Source: Acetobacteraceae bacterium
GTDB lineage: Bacteria > Pseudomonadota > Alphaproteobacteria > Acetobacterales > Acetobacteraceae
DNA: 64,000 nt
NCBI GenBank assembly: GCA_027482245.1
Contig: JAIXWG010000061.1
Coordinates: forward strand, 186,001-250,000
Direction of reading: 5' to 3'
Shown: in pieces, positions 44,439 through 53,800 of the stretch
How positions within the stretch are numbered: the first letter of the stretch is position 1
How the letters are laid out: each line of letters opens with the position of its first letter
Notes under the pieces: model-generated
What the model saw: only the letters and a program-made list of their open reading frames with translations
Told to the model about the DNA's origin: nothing
Databases searched by the model: none
Position numbers and translations under genes: made by a program

Positions 44439-45848
44439 CTACTGGACGCTGCTGTCCTCGCGATGCCGGCTGCTGTCGAAGGTGCGGTCTTCCGTGATCA
44501 GCGGGGGCCAGATCGCCAGGGCCTTCAGCTCCGCGTCGTCCGGAACGGCCTTCTTGTAGCGGGAGAGGATCGCATGAAGCGTGCTGCCCTGCTTCAGCGC
44601 CGCCAGATCGGCGGCGCGGGTGCTGTAGGCCAGGAGCTGCCAGTCGATGTGGCCGAGGATGCCGTCGCGCGCATAGAGGTCCAGGATCCTGCGCGCGCCT
44701 GCCAGGCTGTAGATCAGGCCATCGGTCCCGATGCCGCGCTGGCTGTCAGGGCGTTGCGGAAGAACCTGGCTGACCGTGAGGACGGCGGGGGCGGCATGCT
44801 CCGCCCCGACGCGATCCCAATGCACGCTCATGCGGTCATTGATCCAGCAGACGTCGAAGTCTTCCCGGATGCCCAGGCTGCCGACCGATCGGGGCAGTTC
44901 GCGGAGCGGCACGGCGTCGTCTTCGAGGACGAGGGCGAAGGGCAGCTTCTTGGCGACGACGGTTTCCAGGATTGCCAGGTGGCTCGCCGCGCACCCGATC
45001 ATGCTGGGCTTGAGACCCCTGTTGCGTGACGCGTGGTCGGTCAGGAGGTGGGGCAAGGTGACGGCCGGAACGGCGCGGACCTTGGTCATGCCGAGCCCGG
45101 CGCGCTCCACCCTGGCCTTGGTCGAGGCGAAGCGGTCCGTGTCCGTGTCCAGGCTGATGATGAAGCAGCTATCCCAGTCAGCCTTCTCGGACCGTGTTTC
45201 CTGGGCAGCCTTGCAGGCCTGGTAGTAGGTCAGGCGAGAGCCGAACAGGCGTGCCATCCGCTCATCGGCGTTCACGGCCTTGGTCAGCAGGCCGACGGCG
45301 ATGTGCCAGTTGTAAAGCCGCGCCGCATACTCGGCAGCCCGGATGAGATGTTCGTGCCGATCCGGAAATCCACCGGTCAGCGCCGCAACCCGGCAGAAGG
45401 CGGTTTCGTAGTCGCCGACCGAAGCGGGCGCGGTGGCGAAGGCCATGTGAAGCCAGAAATCATCCGGAAACCGCAGGATGCCCTGCTTGAACCGCGCCTC
45501 GGCCGCCTGCAGCCCGCCGGCACGCAGCTCGACGGCACCGCAACTGCGCCAAGCCGCGGGCGAGGCGTTGCGGGCCACGACAATGCGGAATGCTTCTTCC
45601 AGCATGCCGTCACCCAGATCGGACGCGACGCCGAACACACATTCCAGCAGACGGTCGATGGGACCGCCAGCATTCATCAGTTGCCGGGTGAATGCGAGGA
45701 TGGAGTCCGGCTTCCTGCGCCAGTCCCTGGATCGAACGGCGTTGACGAACACCTTTACGTCGTGACGCTGCGCCAGGATCTCGTCGAAGGTGTCGTGGGC
45801 GCTATCGGCAGGTGGATCGCCAAGCAGATTCGCGGGCGAAGTCGCCAT
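44439..45848 (-). CDS. Glycosyltransferase family 25 protein with N-terminal helical domain
   Basis: A 469-residue protein. The C-terminal half (from about residue 225) is a GT25 (LPS-type galactosyltransferase/procollagen galactosyltransferase-like) domain: CFIISLDTDTDRF, then GCAASHLAIL and FALVLEDDAVP, which carries the metal-binding acidic cluster. The N-terminal 220 residues are helical with TPR-like spacing (AEARFKQGILRFPDDFWLHMAFA) and may bind partners. It probably adds a sugar to a lipopolysaccharide or glycan. ATG at 45848. Confidence 0.78.
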   Translation of the reverse strand: MATSPANLLGDPPADSAHDTFDEILAQRHDVKVFVNAVRSRDWRRKPDSILAFTRQLMNAGGPIDRLLECVFGVASDLGDGMLEEAFRIVVARNASPAAWRSCGAVELRAGGLQAAEARFKQGILRFPDDFWLHMAFATAPASVGDYETAFCRVAALTGGFPDRHEHLIRAAEYAARLYNWHIAVGLLTKAVNADERMARLFGSRLTYYQACKAAQETRSEKADWDSCFIISLDTDTDRFASTKARVERAGLGMTKVRAVPAVTLPHLLTDHASRNRGLKPSMIGCAASHLAILETVVAKKLPFALVLEDDAVPLRELPRSVGSLGIREDFDVCWINDRMSVHWDRVGAEHAAPAVLTVSQVLPQRPDSQRGIGTDGLIYSLAGARRILDLYARDGILGHIDWQLLAYSTRAADLAALKQGSTLHAILSRYKKAVPDDAELKALAIWPPLITEDRTFDSSRHREDSSVQ

Positions 45849-46013
45849 ATCGAACTCCAGACGGGCGGATGCAGGAGGAAAGTCAGGAGCGTTGCCGCCC
45901 CTGATTGGCGCCTCAAGCGCACCTGTACGTCACACCTCGACCAGAAAACAAGGCCGCCAGCCGCCCTTGCGGGCCGGCTGGTCGAGCCGTAACGATCGTA
46001 TGGGCGGGATCGA

Positions 46014-46706
46014 CTATTTCGCCTTTAGATCCGCGAGTTGCTTGCGCACCTTCGCCAGGTCTCCGACCCGCGCGCCGTAGAGCCCGGGATGAATGAAGTC
46101 CAGGTTCCGCACGGGCGGCGGCAGCGCGACGTCCAGGTCCTTCGAGACATAGACGAGCGTGTTCTGCGCGTACCAGGGCTCGACATCCGCGGTCCAGAAG
46201 CGCGGCCGCAGCAGATCATGCGCGACAAAGCCCTCAGCCTCGAACAGCGCGGCCCAGTAGGACTGCCACTGCTCGTTCACGTGGTTGGTGCCGCCCTGTC
46301 GCGGGACAGCGGCGCCGAAGACGGCGATCGGGGCGAGGGAGGCGACGAACTTGACGAAGCCCTGGGCGCGTGCGGGCGACAGGTGTTCGGCGACTTCGAG
46401 GCAGATGGAAAGGTCGAACTTCTCGTCGAAGTCGGTGAGCGCCATGTCATTGAGGTCGCGCGGCAGGAAGGATTCCTGCGGGATCGCCAGGTCCGCGCGA
46501 TCCACATAGGTGCCATCGATGCCACGGACGACCGGAACGCCGCACTGGATGAACTCGGCCGCCCAGGTGCCGACCCCGCACCCGACGTCAACAACACGGC
46601 CTGGCCGGAATGTATCGACGATCCATGGGACAATGGTCGCTGCGCTCTTCTGCGAGCCCGTCCGCTGGTGGTCATAGAACCGCTTTGTGTACGGTGCTTC
46701 GCTCAT
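46014..46706 (-). CDS. Class I SAM-dependent methyltransferase
   Basis: A 230-residue Rossmann-fold methyltransferase. Motif I is VVDVGCGVGTWAAEF and the acidic end of strand 2 is GIDGTYVD. The FDLSICLEVAEHL motif is typical of sugar- or lipid-modifying methyltransferases near glycan genes. The ATG at 46706 (MSEAPYTKRFYDHQ) begins the conserved region; the longer form from 46757 lacks support. Substrate unknown; the neighbouring UXS and GT25 genes suggest a glycan. Confidence 0.8.
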   Translation of the reverse strand: MSEAPYTKRFYDHQRTGSQKSAATIVPWIVDTFRPGRVVDVGCGVGTWAAEFIQCGVPVVRGIDGTYVDRADLAIPQESFLPRDLNDMALTDFDEKFDLSICLEVAEHLSPARAQGFVKFVASLAPIAVFGAAVPRQGGTNHVNEQWQSYWAALFEAEGFVAHDLLRPRFWTADVEPWYAQNTLVYVSKDLDVALPPPVRNLDFIHPGLYGARVGDLAKVRKQLADLKAK

Positions 46707-47169
46707 CCTAAAGGCCTCCAGTCTTGTCTCTCGCCAACAAGCGACATCCGCTTGCAATCTGCCGCCAATACGCCAACCGCCCGCACCATTGCCGAAGCTG
46801 TATTACCGGTGCTTGCAAGTCAATGGCGCCCTTGCACGCATAGGATGGACCGGGAAAGGCATGGGCTTTGTTGGAGCGCGTGTCTCGCCCTTCGTCGCGA
46901 TGCGACGAGAGCCCGCCAGCGGCCGGGGCGGAGGATACCGACGCAGCGGATCGGTCTTCAAGGCTAGTATTTCCTTGACTCGCCACCTGGCATTGCGATA
47001 GCAAGAGACATCAAGGCTCGTAGTGCGTCCGCTTCGGTTCGTCCGTCGCGTCGCCCGCCTTCCCCAATCCTGAACCTCGATCGTCGCGACGGCCGTCCGG
47101 ACCCCTTGCTCCGGGCGTCGTCGCTGCGTGTCGTCGTCGGGTCCCCACCTGCCAGGAGGACATCATCCC
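46707..47169. other. 463-bp gap without a convincing gene
   Basis: The stretch between the methyltransferase (-) and the phage-type gene (+) has mixed composition and short frames only. A weak promoter-like pair is TTGACT (46975-46980) and GATAGC (46997-47002), 16 bp apart and pointing to the phage-type gene. Nothing else stands out. Confidence 0.4.
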
Positions 47170-47217
47170 ATGCGCCCCATCGCCGTGGTTCAACGCGTCC
47201 AGGCGCGCCGCCTGTGA
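47170..47217 (+). CDS. 15-codon leader ORF before the phage-type gene
   Basis: A very short frame (MRPIAVVQRVQARRL) starts at ATG 47170, nine bases after a strong AGGAGG (47156-47161). It ends in TGA at 47215-47217, which overlaps GTG 47214 of the next gene as GTGA. The main gene has no good ribosome site of its own, so the leader probably loads ribosomes that reinitiate on it. The peptide is basic. Whether it has a further role is unknown. Confidence 0.5.
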   Translation: MRPIAVVQRVQARRL

Positions 47218-48512
47218 CCATCATGTCCATCCCGAGCATGCTCGCCTCCCAGGGCGACAGCGCACGCCGCCTCGTCGCCTCCGGCCGGATCATCGCCCCC
47301 CTCGGACTGCTGCGCGCACAGAGCAGTTCCGTGGCAACCCATATCGGGACCGATGGCTCCACCTGGGCGACCGTCAGCGCCGACACGGCGCGCTTCACCG
47401 GCCTGTCCCGGCGACTGCTGGTCGAAGGCCAGCGCAGCAACATGATCCGCAACCCGCGCGCCCTCAACCTCACCGCCGGCATTGTCGGCACCGGCGCCGT
47501 GGCGCCGACGAACTGGACCATCGCCAGCATCGCGGGAATCACGATCGAGATCCTGGGTGCCACCGTGGTGAATGGCGTCAGCGGGATGGCCTTCCGCCTG
47601 ACCGGCACCAGCGGCGCCGCCGGATCGATCGCCCTGGACCCGGAGACGATGACCGGCATCGCCGCCAGCCCGAACCAGACCTGGACGGCGTCCGCGCTGG
47701 CCTGCAGCACCGCCGGGACGCTCACTGGCATCCTGGGCTTCGGCGTCGGCTTCACGTCACGGACCTCCGGCGGCTCCGCCCTGAGTGGCAACGGCACCGT
47801 CGTGCAATCGCTGGGCACGGCGCTGACGCGCTACAGCCGGACAGGCCCCACGACGACCGACGCCACCACGGCCTGCGTGCAGCCCCGCATGTCGGTCTCG
47901 ATCGCGGCCTCGACCACGATCGACTGCACGATCTTCATGGGGTGGCCGCAGATGGAACTTGGCGGTATCGCCTCCACGCCCGTCCTGCCGCCCAGTGGCG
48001 TCGTCGCATCCTCCACCCGCTCGGCGGACAATGTCAGGGCAACACTGTCGGCGCTTGGCGTCGGCGCGGGCGCCGCCTGCACCATCCTGTGGGGTGGCGT
48101 GCTGCCCCAGGCCTCGCCGGCGGGCGATGACCAATGCCTGTTCCAGATCGACGACGGCACCGACGCCAACCGGTACCGCCTGCGCAACCTGGGTGGCGGC
48201 TCCTCCATCGTCGCGGGACGGGTCACGGGCGGCACGAGCCTGGACGGCACGGCGCTCGGCACCATGACCGCCGGCACCGGCTTTCGTGCCGGCATGACGC
48301 TCAACGGTGCCGGCCGGCTGGCGGCCTGCATCCAGGGCGGCTCGGTGCAGGTGGTCACCGGTGGTCCGACCTCCGGGCTGACGACCTTGCGGCTTGGCCT
48401 GAATGCCACGCTCAGCAGCGCCATGTTCGGGACGACGACCCAGCTGCGCGTCGTGCCCTTCGCCCTGTCGGATACCGCCCTCCAGGGCGCCGTGGCGGCA
48501 ATGCCGGCGTAG
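47214..48512 (+). CDS. Phage-type structural (tail/capsid-decoration-like) protein
   Basis: A 432-residue Ser/Thr/Gly/Ala-rich protein, largely beta by composition, without signal peptide. The segment GIASTPVLPPSGVVASSTRSADN resembles the PTSYIPTTGAAVTRAAD motif found in many phage tail or minor structural proteins with concanavalin-like domains. The C-terminal part (LFQIDDGTDANRYRLRN, GFRAGMTLNGAGRLAACIQGG) fits such a beta-sandwich. No other phage genes are nearby, so it is an orphan, perhaps a domesticated remnant or a moron gene. Start GTG 47214 (ATG 47223 is the alternative) is coupled to the short leader. Confidence 0.6.
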   Translation: MTIMSIPSMLASQGDSARRLVASGRIIAPLGLLRAQSSSVATHIGTDGSTWATVSADTARFTGLSRRLLVEGQRSNMIRNPRALNLTAGIVGTGAVAPTNWTIASIAGITIEILGATVVNGVSGMAFRLTGTSGAAGSIALDPETMTGIAASPNQTWTASALACSTAGTLTGILGFGVGFTSRTSGGSALSGNGTVVQSLGTALTRYSRTGPTTTDATTACVQPRMSVSIAASTTIDCTIFMGWPQMELGGIASTPVLPPSGVVASSTRSADNVRATLSALGVGAGAACTILWGGVLPQASPAGDDQCLFQIDDGTDANRYRLRNLGGGSSIVAGRVTGGTSLDGTALGTMTAGTGFRAGMTLNGAGRLAACIQGGSVQVVTGGPTSGLTTLRLGLNATLSSAMFGTTTQLRVVPFALSDTALQGAVAAMPA

Positions 48513-48537
48513 CGGCGAGCCAGGCGCGCGGCGGCGT

Positions 48538-48584
48538 CCGGGGCTCTGCCCCGGCGACAGACCGGCGGTGGGTCCGACCCCACC
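48538..48584 (+). terminator. Double stem-loop after the phage-type gene
   Basis: CCGGGGC-TCT-GCCCCGG (48538-48554) is a perfect 7-bp stem with a 3-nt loop. GGTGGG (48567-48572) pairs with CCCACC (48579-48584). The pair starts 26 bp after the stop. T-tract absent, so terminator-like only. Confidence 0.5.
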
Positions 48585-48707
48585 CGATCCGCCGGCCGCC
48601 GCCTGGCCGGATGGTCGCCCGGCGGCGCCACGCGCGCGCAGCGTGTATTCCATTGAGAGGAACAACTCGGGATAGACGCTTCCCCCCCGACTCCCTAGAA
48701 TGGCGGC

Positions 48708-48875
48708 ATGGTTGAAAGCCCCGAACCGAGCGGGCGGCGTCTGCTGAGATCCGCCGTCGTCGCTGTCGCCGTCGTCGCGCTCGTCGTGACGGCGCTCGGC
48801 ATGAGCGACGTCGTGCGCGCGGCGTTCGAGGCTCCGCCCGCCGTCAAGCCGTACGACCCGATGCCGCGCTGGTAG
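48708..48875 (+). CDS. Small single-TM membrane protein
   Basis: A 55-residue product. A charged N-terminus (MVESPEPSGRRLLR) is followed by a strongly hydrophobic segment (SAVVAVAVVALVVTALGM, about 15-32) and a short polar tail ending in DPMPRW. This is the layout of an N-in membrane microprotein. No clear Shine-Dalgarno sequence is visible. Codon use is high-GC like the neighbours. The function is unknown; the next gene is a globin on the same strand, 106 bp away. Confidence 0.5.
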   Translation: MVESPEPSGRRLLRSAVVAVAVVALVVTALGMSDVVRAAFEAPPAVKPYDPMPRW

Positions 48876-48981
48876 CGGCCACGCAACACTGTTTCACTGT
48901 CGCAACGCGGGCGCGACACAGGACGGCATCAGCCGGCGAGGCGTGTCTGGCACACAGGGTCATCCGCAGCAGGAGCCCCGC

Positions 48982-49407
48982 ATGACCCCCGCCCAGACCG
49001 ACGCCGTCGAGACCAGCTTCCGGCTGGTGGCCCCCATCGCCGAACCCGCCGCGGCCATCTTCTACGAACGCCTCTTCGCGCTCGACCCGTCGCTGAAGCC
49101 GCTCTTCGCCGGCACGGACATCCGCGACCAGGGGCGCAAGCTGATGCAGGCCATCGGCTTCGTCGTCGGCAACCTGCGCCGGCCGGACGCGCTGCTGCCC
49201 GCCGTGGCGGCGCTGGGCGCGCGGCATGCCGGCTATGGCGTCCGGCCCTCGCATTACGACACGGTCGGCCAGGCGCTGCTTGCGACCCTTGCCGAGGGGC
49301 TCGGCCCCAACTTCACCGATGACGTGCGCGACGCCTGGGCCGCCGCCTACGGATTGCTGGCGCAGACCATGATCGCCGCCGCAGAAACGCCACGCGCCGC
49401 GGCCTGA
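48982..49407 (+). CDS. Single-domain bacterial haemoglobin
   Basis: A 141-residue globin of the flavohaemoglobin/Vgb type without the reductase domain. The E helix has KLMQAIGFVVGNL. The proximal histidine lies in LGARHAGYGV, followed by PSHYDTVGQALL, the usual F-G region of this group. It likely binds O2 or NO and helps with NO detoxification or oxygen delivery. ATG 48982 follows AGGAG at about ten bases and begins the canonical N-terminus (TPAQTDAVETSF). No reductase gene is adjacent. Confidence 0.88.
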   Translation: MTPAQTDAVETSFRLVAPIAEPAAAIFYERLFALDPSLKPLFAGTDIRDQGRKLMQAIGFVVGNLRRPDALLPAVAALGARHAGYGVRPSHYDTVGQALLATLAEGLGPNFTDDVRDAWAAAYGLLAQTMIAAAETPRAAA

Positions 49408-49447
49408 ACCGGCTGCACCGGGCGGGGAGCGGTGCTATCGTGGCTTC

Positions 49448-50107
49448 GTGAACATCCTCTCCCCGCCCCGCGCCAGGTTGCAGATCGACGTCGTCTTCGA
49501 CCTCGTCTGCCCCTGGTGTTTCCTCGGCACGCGGCGGCTGCGGCGCACGCTGCGCGCGCGGCCCGACATCGCCGCCGACATTACCTGGCGCCCCTTCCTG
49601 CTGAACCCGGACATCGCGCCGGGGGGCGTGCCGCGCCAGGACTACATCGTGCGGAAGTTCGGGGGCGAGGATCGTGCCCGCCGCCTGCATGCCACCATCG
49701 CCGAACTCGGCCGCGGCGAGGGTCTGATCTTCAACTTCGACCAGATCCGCCGCATCCCCCCTTCCCTCGATGCCCATCGCATGGTGCGGCTGGCGGACCG
49801 GCACGGCGTCGCGGCCGACGCCGTGGATGCGCTGTTCCAGGCCTATTTCTGCGAGGGCCAGGACATCGGTGACCTCGGCACCCTGGCGGCCATCGGCGCC
49901 ACGCTCGGCATGGATGAGGGTGCGACGAGACGCCTGCTGGCCGGGCCGGCGGAGGTGGAGGCGGTGCATGCCGACAACCTGCGCGCCCATCGCCTCGGCA
50001 TCAACGGCGTCCCCTGCTTCGTCGTCCAGGGCCGCCACGCCATTGCGGGCGCGCAGGAGCCGGAGGTGATTGAGCGCCTGCTGGACGTGGCGGTGGTGGA
50101 GGGCTGA
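49448..50107 (+). CDS. DsbA-family oxidoreductase (FrnE-like)
   Basis: A 219-residue thioredoxin-fold protein of the cytoplasmic DsbA/FrnE group. The redox motif is CPWC in FDLVCPWCFLGTRRL, the cis-proline loop is GVPCFV, and a helical insertion lies in between. There is no signal peptide, so it probably acts in the cytosol as an isomerase or oxidoreductase. Start GTG at 49448, forty bases after the globin stop; the two may be co-expressed. Confidence 0.88.
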   Translation: MNILSPPRARLQIDVVFDLVCPWCFLGTRRLRRTLRARPDIAADITWRPFLLNPDIAPGGVPRQDYIVRKFGGEDRARRLHATIAELGRGEGLIFNFDQIRRIPPSLDAHRMVRLADRHGVAADAVDALFQAYFCEGQDIGDLGTLAAIGATLGMDEGATRRLLAGPAEVEAVHADNLRAHRLGINGVPCFVVQGRHAIAGAQEPEVIERLLDVAVVEG

Positions 50108-50122
50108 GGCCCCGCCACCGCG

Positions 50123-50785
50123 TCACGCGATGCGGAAGGCGCCGGTGATCGCACCCTCCCAGCCGCCGCCCTCCACCGTCTGCGCGTAGAATGACCAGCG
50201 GCCGTTACGCCGGATGCCGATGATGGTGGCCCAATCCGTGTAGGCCGGCTGCGTCGCGCGCGAGAAGAGGGCCAGTTGCCCGTCCCGCAGACCGGCCTGC
50301 ACCGTTGGGTCCATCTGCGAATGGGGCAGGTGGGCGGTGCCGCCCAGCTGGTTCGGTGGCCGGATGTGGGAGACGATCTGCGCGCCCGCCGAGGGCATGC
50401 CGATGCCGAAGCTGCAGCCGGACAGGTTGCTGGTCATCATGATGTCGGGCCCGCCCAGGCTGGGCAGCACGGTATGGGTATCGACCCACTGCTCGTTCAT
50501 CTGGCGCATCGCCACGTACCAGATCCGCAGCGTGCCGCCGTCGGCGTAGTTTCCCGGCTGGCCATAGCCGATGATGAACTCGATCAGCGGGCGTTGCCTG
50601 GTCCTGCGCAACGCGCCTGACCATCCCGTGGTGAAGCCCGTCCGCGTCTCGTCCCGGTCCAGGAACCAGGCATCGACCACCCCGGAATAGCCGTGGCTGC
50701 CGGTGATCAGGACGGAATAGTGCCGCAGGAACCCGACCGGGTCCCGGGTCATCTCCGGCAGGATGTCGTCGAGCAGGATCGGCAT
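50123..50785 (-). CDS. Unrecognised protein with LSGC...His signature (CNF1/BLF1/CheD deamidase-like)
   Basis: A 220-residue protein (237 if ATG 50836 is used) that I do not recognise by family. Cys124 sits in TSNLSGCSFGIG and His140 in QIVSHIRPPN, 16 residues apart. The LSGC turn followed by a histidine on the next strand is the catalytic arrangement of CNF1-like, BLF1 and CheD glutamine deamidases, where Cys and His are 12-17 residues apart. The rest is beta-rich with many aromatics and no signal peptide. The gene lies downstream of mfd on the same strand, 63 bp from the mfd stop. Activity and target are not known; the deamidase idea rests on this one motif. Confidence 0.6.
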   Translation of the reverse strand: MPILLDDILPEMTRDPVGFLRHYSVLITGSHGYSGVVDAWFLDRDETRTGFTTGWSGALRRTRQRPLIEFIIGYGQPGNYADGGTLRIWYVAMRQMNEQWVDTHTVLPSLGGPDIMMTSNLSGCSFGIGMPSAGAQIVSHIRPPNQLGGTAHLPHSQMDPTVQAGLRDGQLALFSRATQPAYTDWATIIGIRRNGRWSFYAQTVEGGGWEGAITGAFRIA

Positions 50786-50848
50786 GCCGCCTAAGAATTC
50801 CACAACCCAGACGGGTGGCGGAAGGCGATTCGGCAACCCTGGCGGCTT

Positions 50849-53800
50849 CTACCGCTTCCAGCGCCCCGGGAAGGGAATCGGCTTGGTCGCCGCACCCTTG
50901 GGCGCCGGCGGCACGACGGGTGCCTTGAAGACATTCTTCTTCGCCGGCATCGGCGCCTTCACCGGCGGCGGGGCCGGCTTCGCGGGCGGGGGTGTGGTCG
51001 ATTTCGGCACCCTCCCCTGCGCTACCTCCGCCAGGGCAGAGAGCAGGTCGCGCGCGGACCGGATGCGCGCCTCGTAGGGCATCTCCTGGGCCAGCGCGAT
51101 CTTCTGGTCGGGCCGCAGCTTCACCGCGCCGTGCTGCCCGGCTACCCAGTCGATCAGCCCGGGCGGGTTGGCGAAGCGGTTGCCGCGGAAGGCCAGCACG
51201 ATGCCCTTGGGGCCGACATCCAGCTTCTCCACGCCGACCTGGCGGCACAGCGCCTTCAGCCAGACCACCTGCAGCAGCGTCTCGGCCTCTCCGGGCAGGG
51301 GCCCGAAGCGGTCGGTCAGCTCGGCGGCCATCGCCTCGATCTCGGCCTCGGTCTGCAGCGCGCCGATGCGGCGATAGAGGCCGAGGCGGACCGGCAGGTC
51401 CCGCACATAGGCTTCCGGCAGCATGACCGGCAGGCCGAGGTTGATCTGCGGCGTCCAGTCGCGGCTGTCGGCATCGTCACGCGCCTTGTCGGCGCCCGAC
51501 TTCAGGTTCTGCACGGCGTCTTCCAGCATTTGCTGGTAGAGCTCGATGCCCACTTCCCGGATCTGGCCGGACTGTTCCTCGCCCAGCAGGTTGCCGGCGC
51601 CACGGATGTCGAGGTCGTGGGAGGCCAGGGTGAAGCCGGCGCCGAGGTTGTCGAGCGTCTGCATCACCTCCAGCCGCTTCTCCGCCGCGGCCGAAAGCCG
51701 ATGCGTCTGCGGCCAGGTCAGGTAGGCATAGCCGCGCTGCTTGCCGCGGCCGACGCGGCCCCGCAGCTGATAGAGCTGCGCCAGGCCGAACATGTCCGCG
51801 CGATGGATGATCAGCGTGTTCACGGCGGGCATGTCGAGCCCGCTTTCCACGATGTTGGTGGAAAGGAGGATGTCGTATTTCTGGTCGCCGAACTCGGTCA
51901 TCACCCGTTCGAGCTCGGTCGGCGCGAGCCGCCCATGCGCCTCCGCGATGCGCGCATCGGGGATGATCTCGGCGAGGCGCGTCCGCAGCTTCGGCAGATC
52001 CTCCAGCCGCGGGCAGACGCAGAAGACCTGGCCGCCGCGGAAGCGCTCCCGCAGGATCGCCTCCCGCAGCACCACGCCGTCCCAGGGCATGATGAAGGTG
52101 CGCACCGCGAGGCGATCGACCGGCGGCGTCGCGATCACGCTCATTTCCCGCACGCCGGTGAGCGCGAGTTGCAGCGTGCGCGGGATCGGCGTCGCGGTCA
52201 GGGTCAGGACGTGGACATCGGCCTTGAACTGCTTGAGGCGTTCCTTGTGGGCGACGCCGAAATGCTGCTCCTCATCCACGATGACCATGCCGAGGTCGGC
52301 GAACTCGATCCCCTTGGCCAGCAGCGCATGCGTGCCGACGACGATGTTGATGGTGCCGTCCTTCACGCCGTCCCGCACCAGCGCCGCCTCCTTCGGCGTC
52401 ACCATGCGCGACAGCTGCGCGACCTTGATGGGCAGCCCCTCGAAGCGGCTGGAGAAGACGCGGAAATGCTGGCGAGACAGCAGCGTGGTCGGCACCACCA
52501 CCGCCACCTGGCTGCCGGACATGGCGACGGCGAAGGCGGCGCGCAGCGCGACCTCCGTCTTGCCGAAGCCGACATCGCCGCAGATCAGGCGATCCATCGG
52601 GCGGCCGGCGGCCAGGTCCTCCAGCACATCGGCGATGGCGCGCTGCTGGTCATCGGTCTCCGCGAAGGGGAAGCGGGCGCAGAACTCGTCCCAGGCGCCC
52701 TCGGGCGGGATGGCGGCGACGGCTTCCCGCGTCTGGCGTTCGGCGGCAATGCGGATCAGCGCGCCCGCCATGTCGGCGATGCGGTTCTTGGCCTTGGCCT
52801 TGCGCGCCTGCCAGGTGGAGCCGCCGAGCTTGTCGAGGGCGACGCCCGCGGCATCGGACCCGAAGCGGGACAGCACCTCGATGTTCTCGACCGGCAGGAA
52901 GAGCTTGTCCCCGCCGTCATAGATCAGCCGCAGGCATTCATGCGGCGCGGAGCCCACGCCGATCGTCTCCAGCCCGTCATAGCGGCCGATGCCGTGGTCC
53001 TGGTGCACCACCAGGTCGCCCTGCGCGATCTCCGTCGCATCCGCGATGAACTGGTCGGCCCGGCGCCGGCGACGGGGCGGCCGCGCGATGCGTTCCCCGA
53101 GGAGGTCCTGTTCGCCGACCAGCGCGATGCCGGGCTGGCTGTCCTCCGCCGGGGCGACGAAGCCGCGCTCGACGCCCAGGATGGCGAGGCCGACCACGCC
53201 CTTCGGCAGCTTCTGGACGCCGGCGAAATCCTCGACCGGCTCGCAGGGGACGTTGTTCTCCCGCAGCAGGTTGGACAGGCGTTCGCGGGACCCGCGCGTC
53301 CAGGCCGCCAGAACGGCACGCTGGCCGCGCTTCTCCAGCGCCGCGGCGTGCTCGCCATAGGCCGTGAAGACGTTGCGGCCCTCGGCCCGCACATCGCTGA
53401 ACAGCCGCCCGGGCCGGCCGCCGGCATCGATGCCGGGCGCGTGTTCCGACTGCTCGAAGGGGACGAAGCGGAAGACGCGGCTGTCCTCCAGCATGTGGAT
53501 CCAGGCGTCGTGGTCCAGGTAGAGCCGGTCCGGCGGCGCGGGTCGGTAGGGCACCTCCCCTTCCCGCACCGGCATGCGCCGCGCCTCGTAGTGATCGACC
53601 ACCATCTCCAGCCGCGCGGCCAGCGCATCCTCGGCCTGGTTGTCGAGGGAGACGGAGGTGCCCTCCCCGAGGTGGTCGAGGAGCGTCTCCATCTCCTCAT
53701 GGAACAGGCCGGCCCAGTGTTCCATGCCGGGATGGCGGCGGCCGGCGGAGACGCTGACATAGAGCGGGTCTTCCGCCGCCGCCGCGCCGAACAGCTCCCG

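Noticed and set aside
47106..47213. Longer N-terminus for the phage-type gene, from TTG 47106
   Set aside because: The upstream part is low in coding character and the good ribosome site serves the 15-codon leader in another frame; GTG 47214 is favoured.
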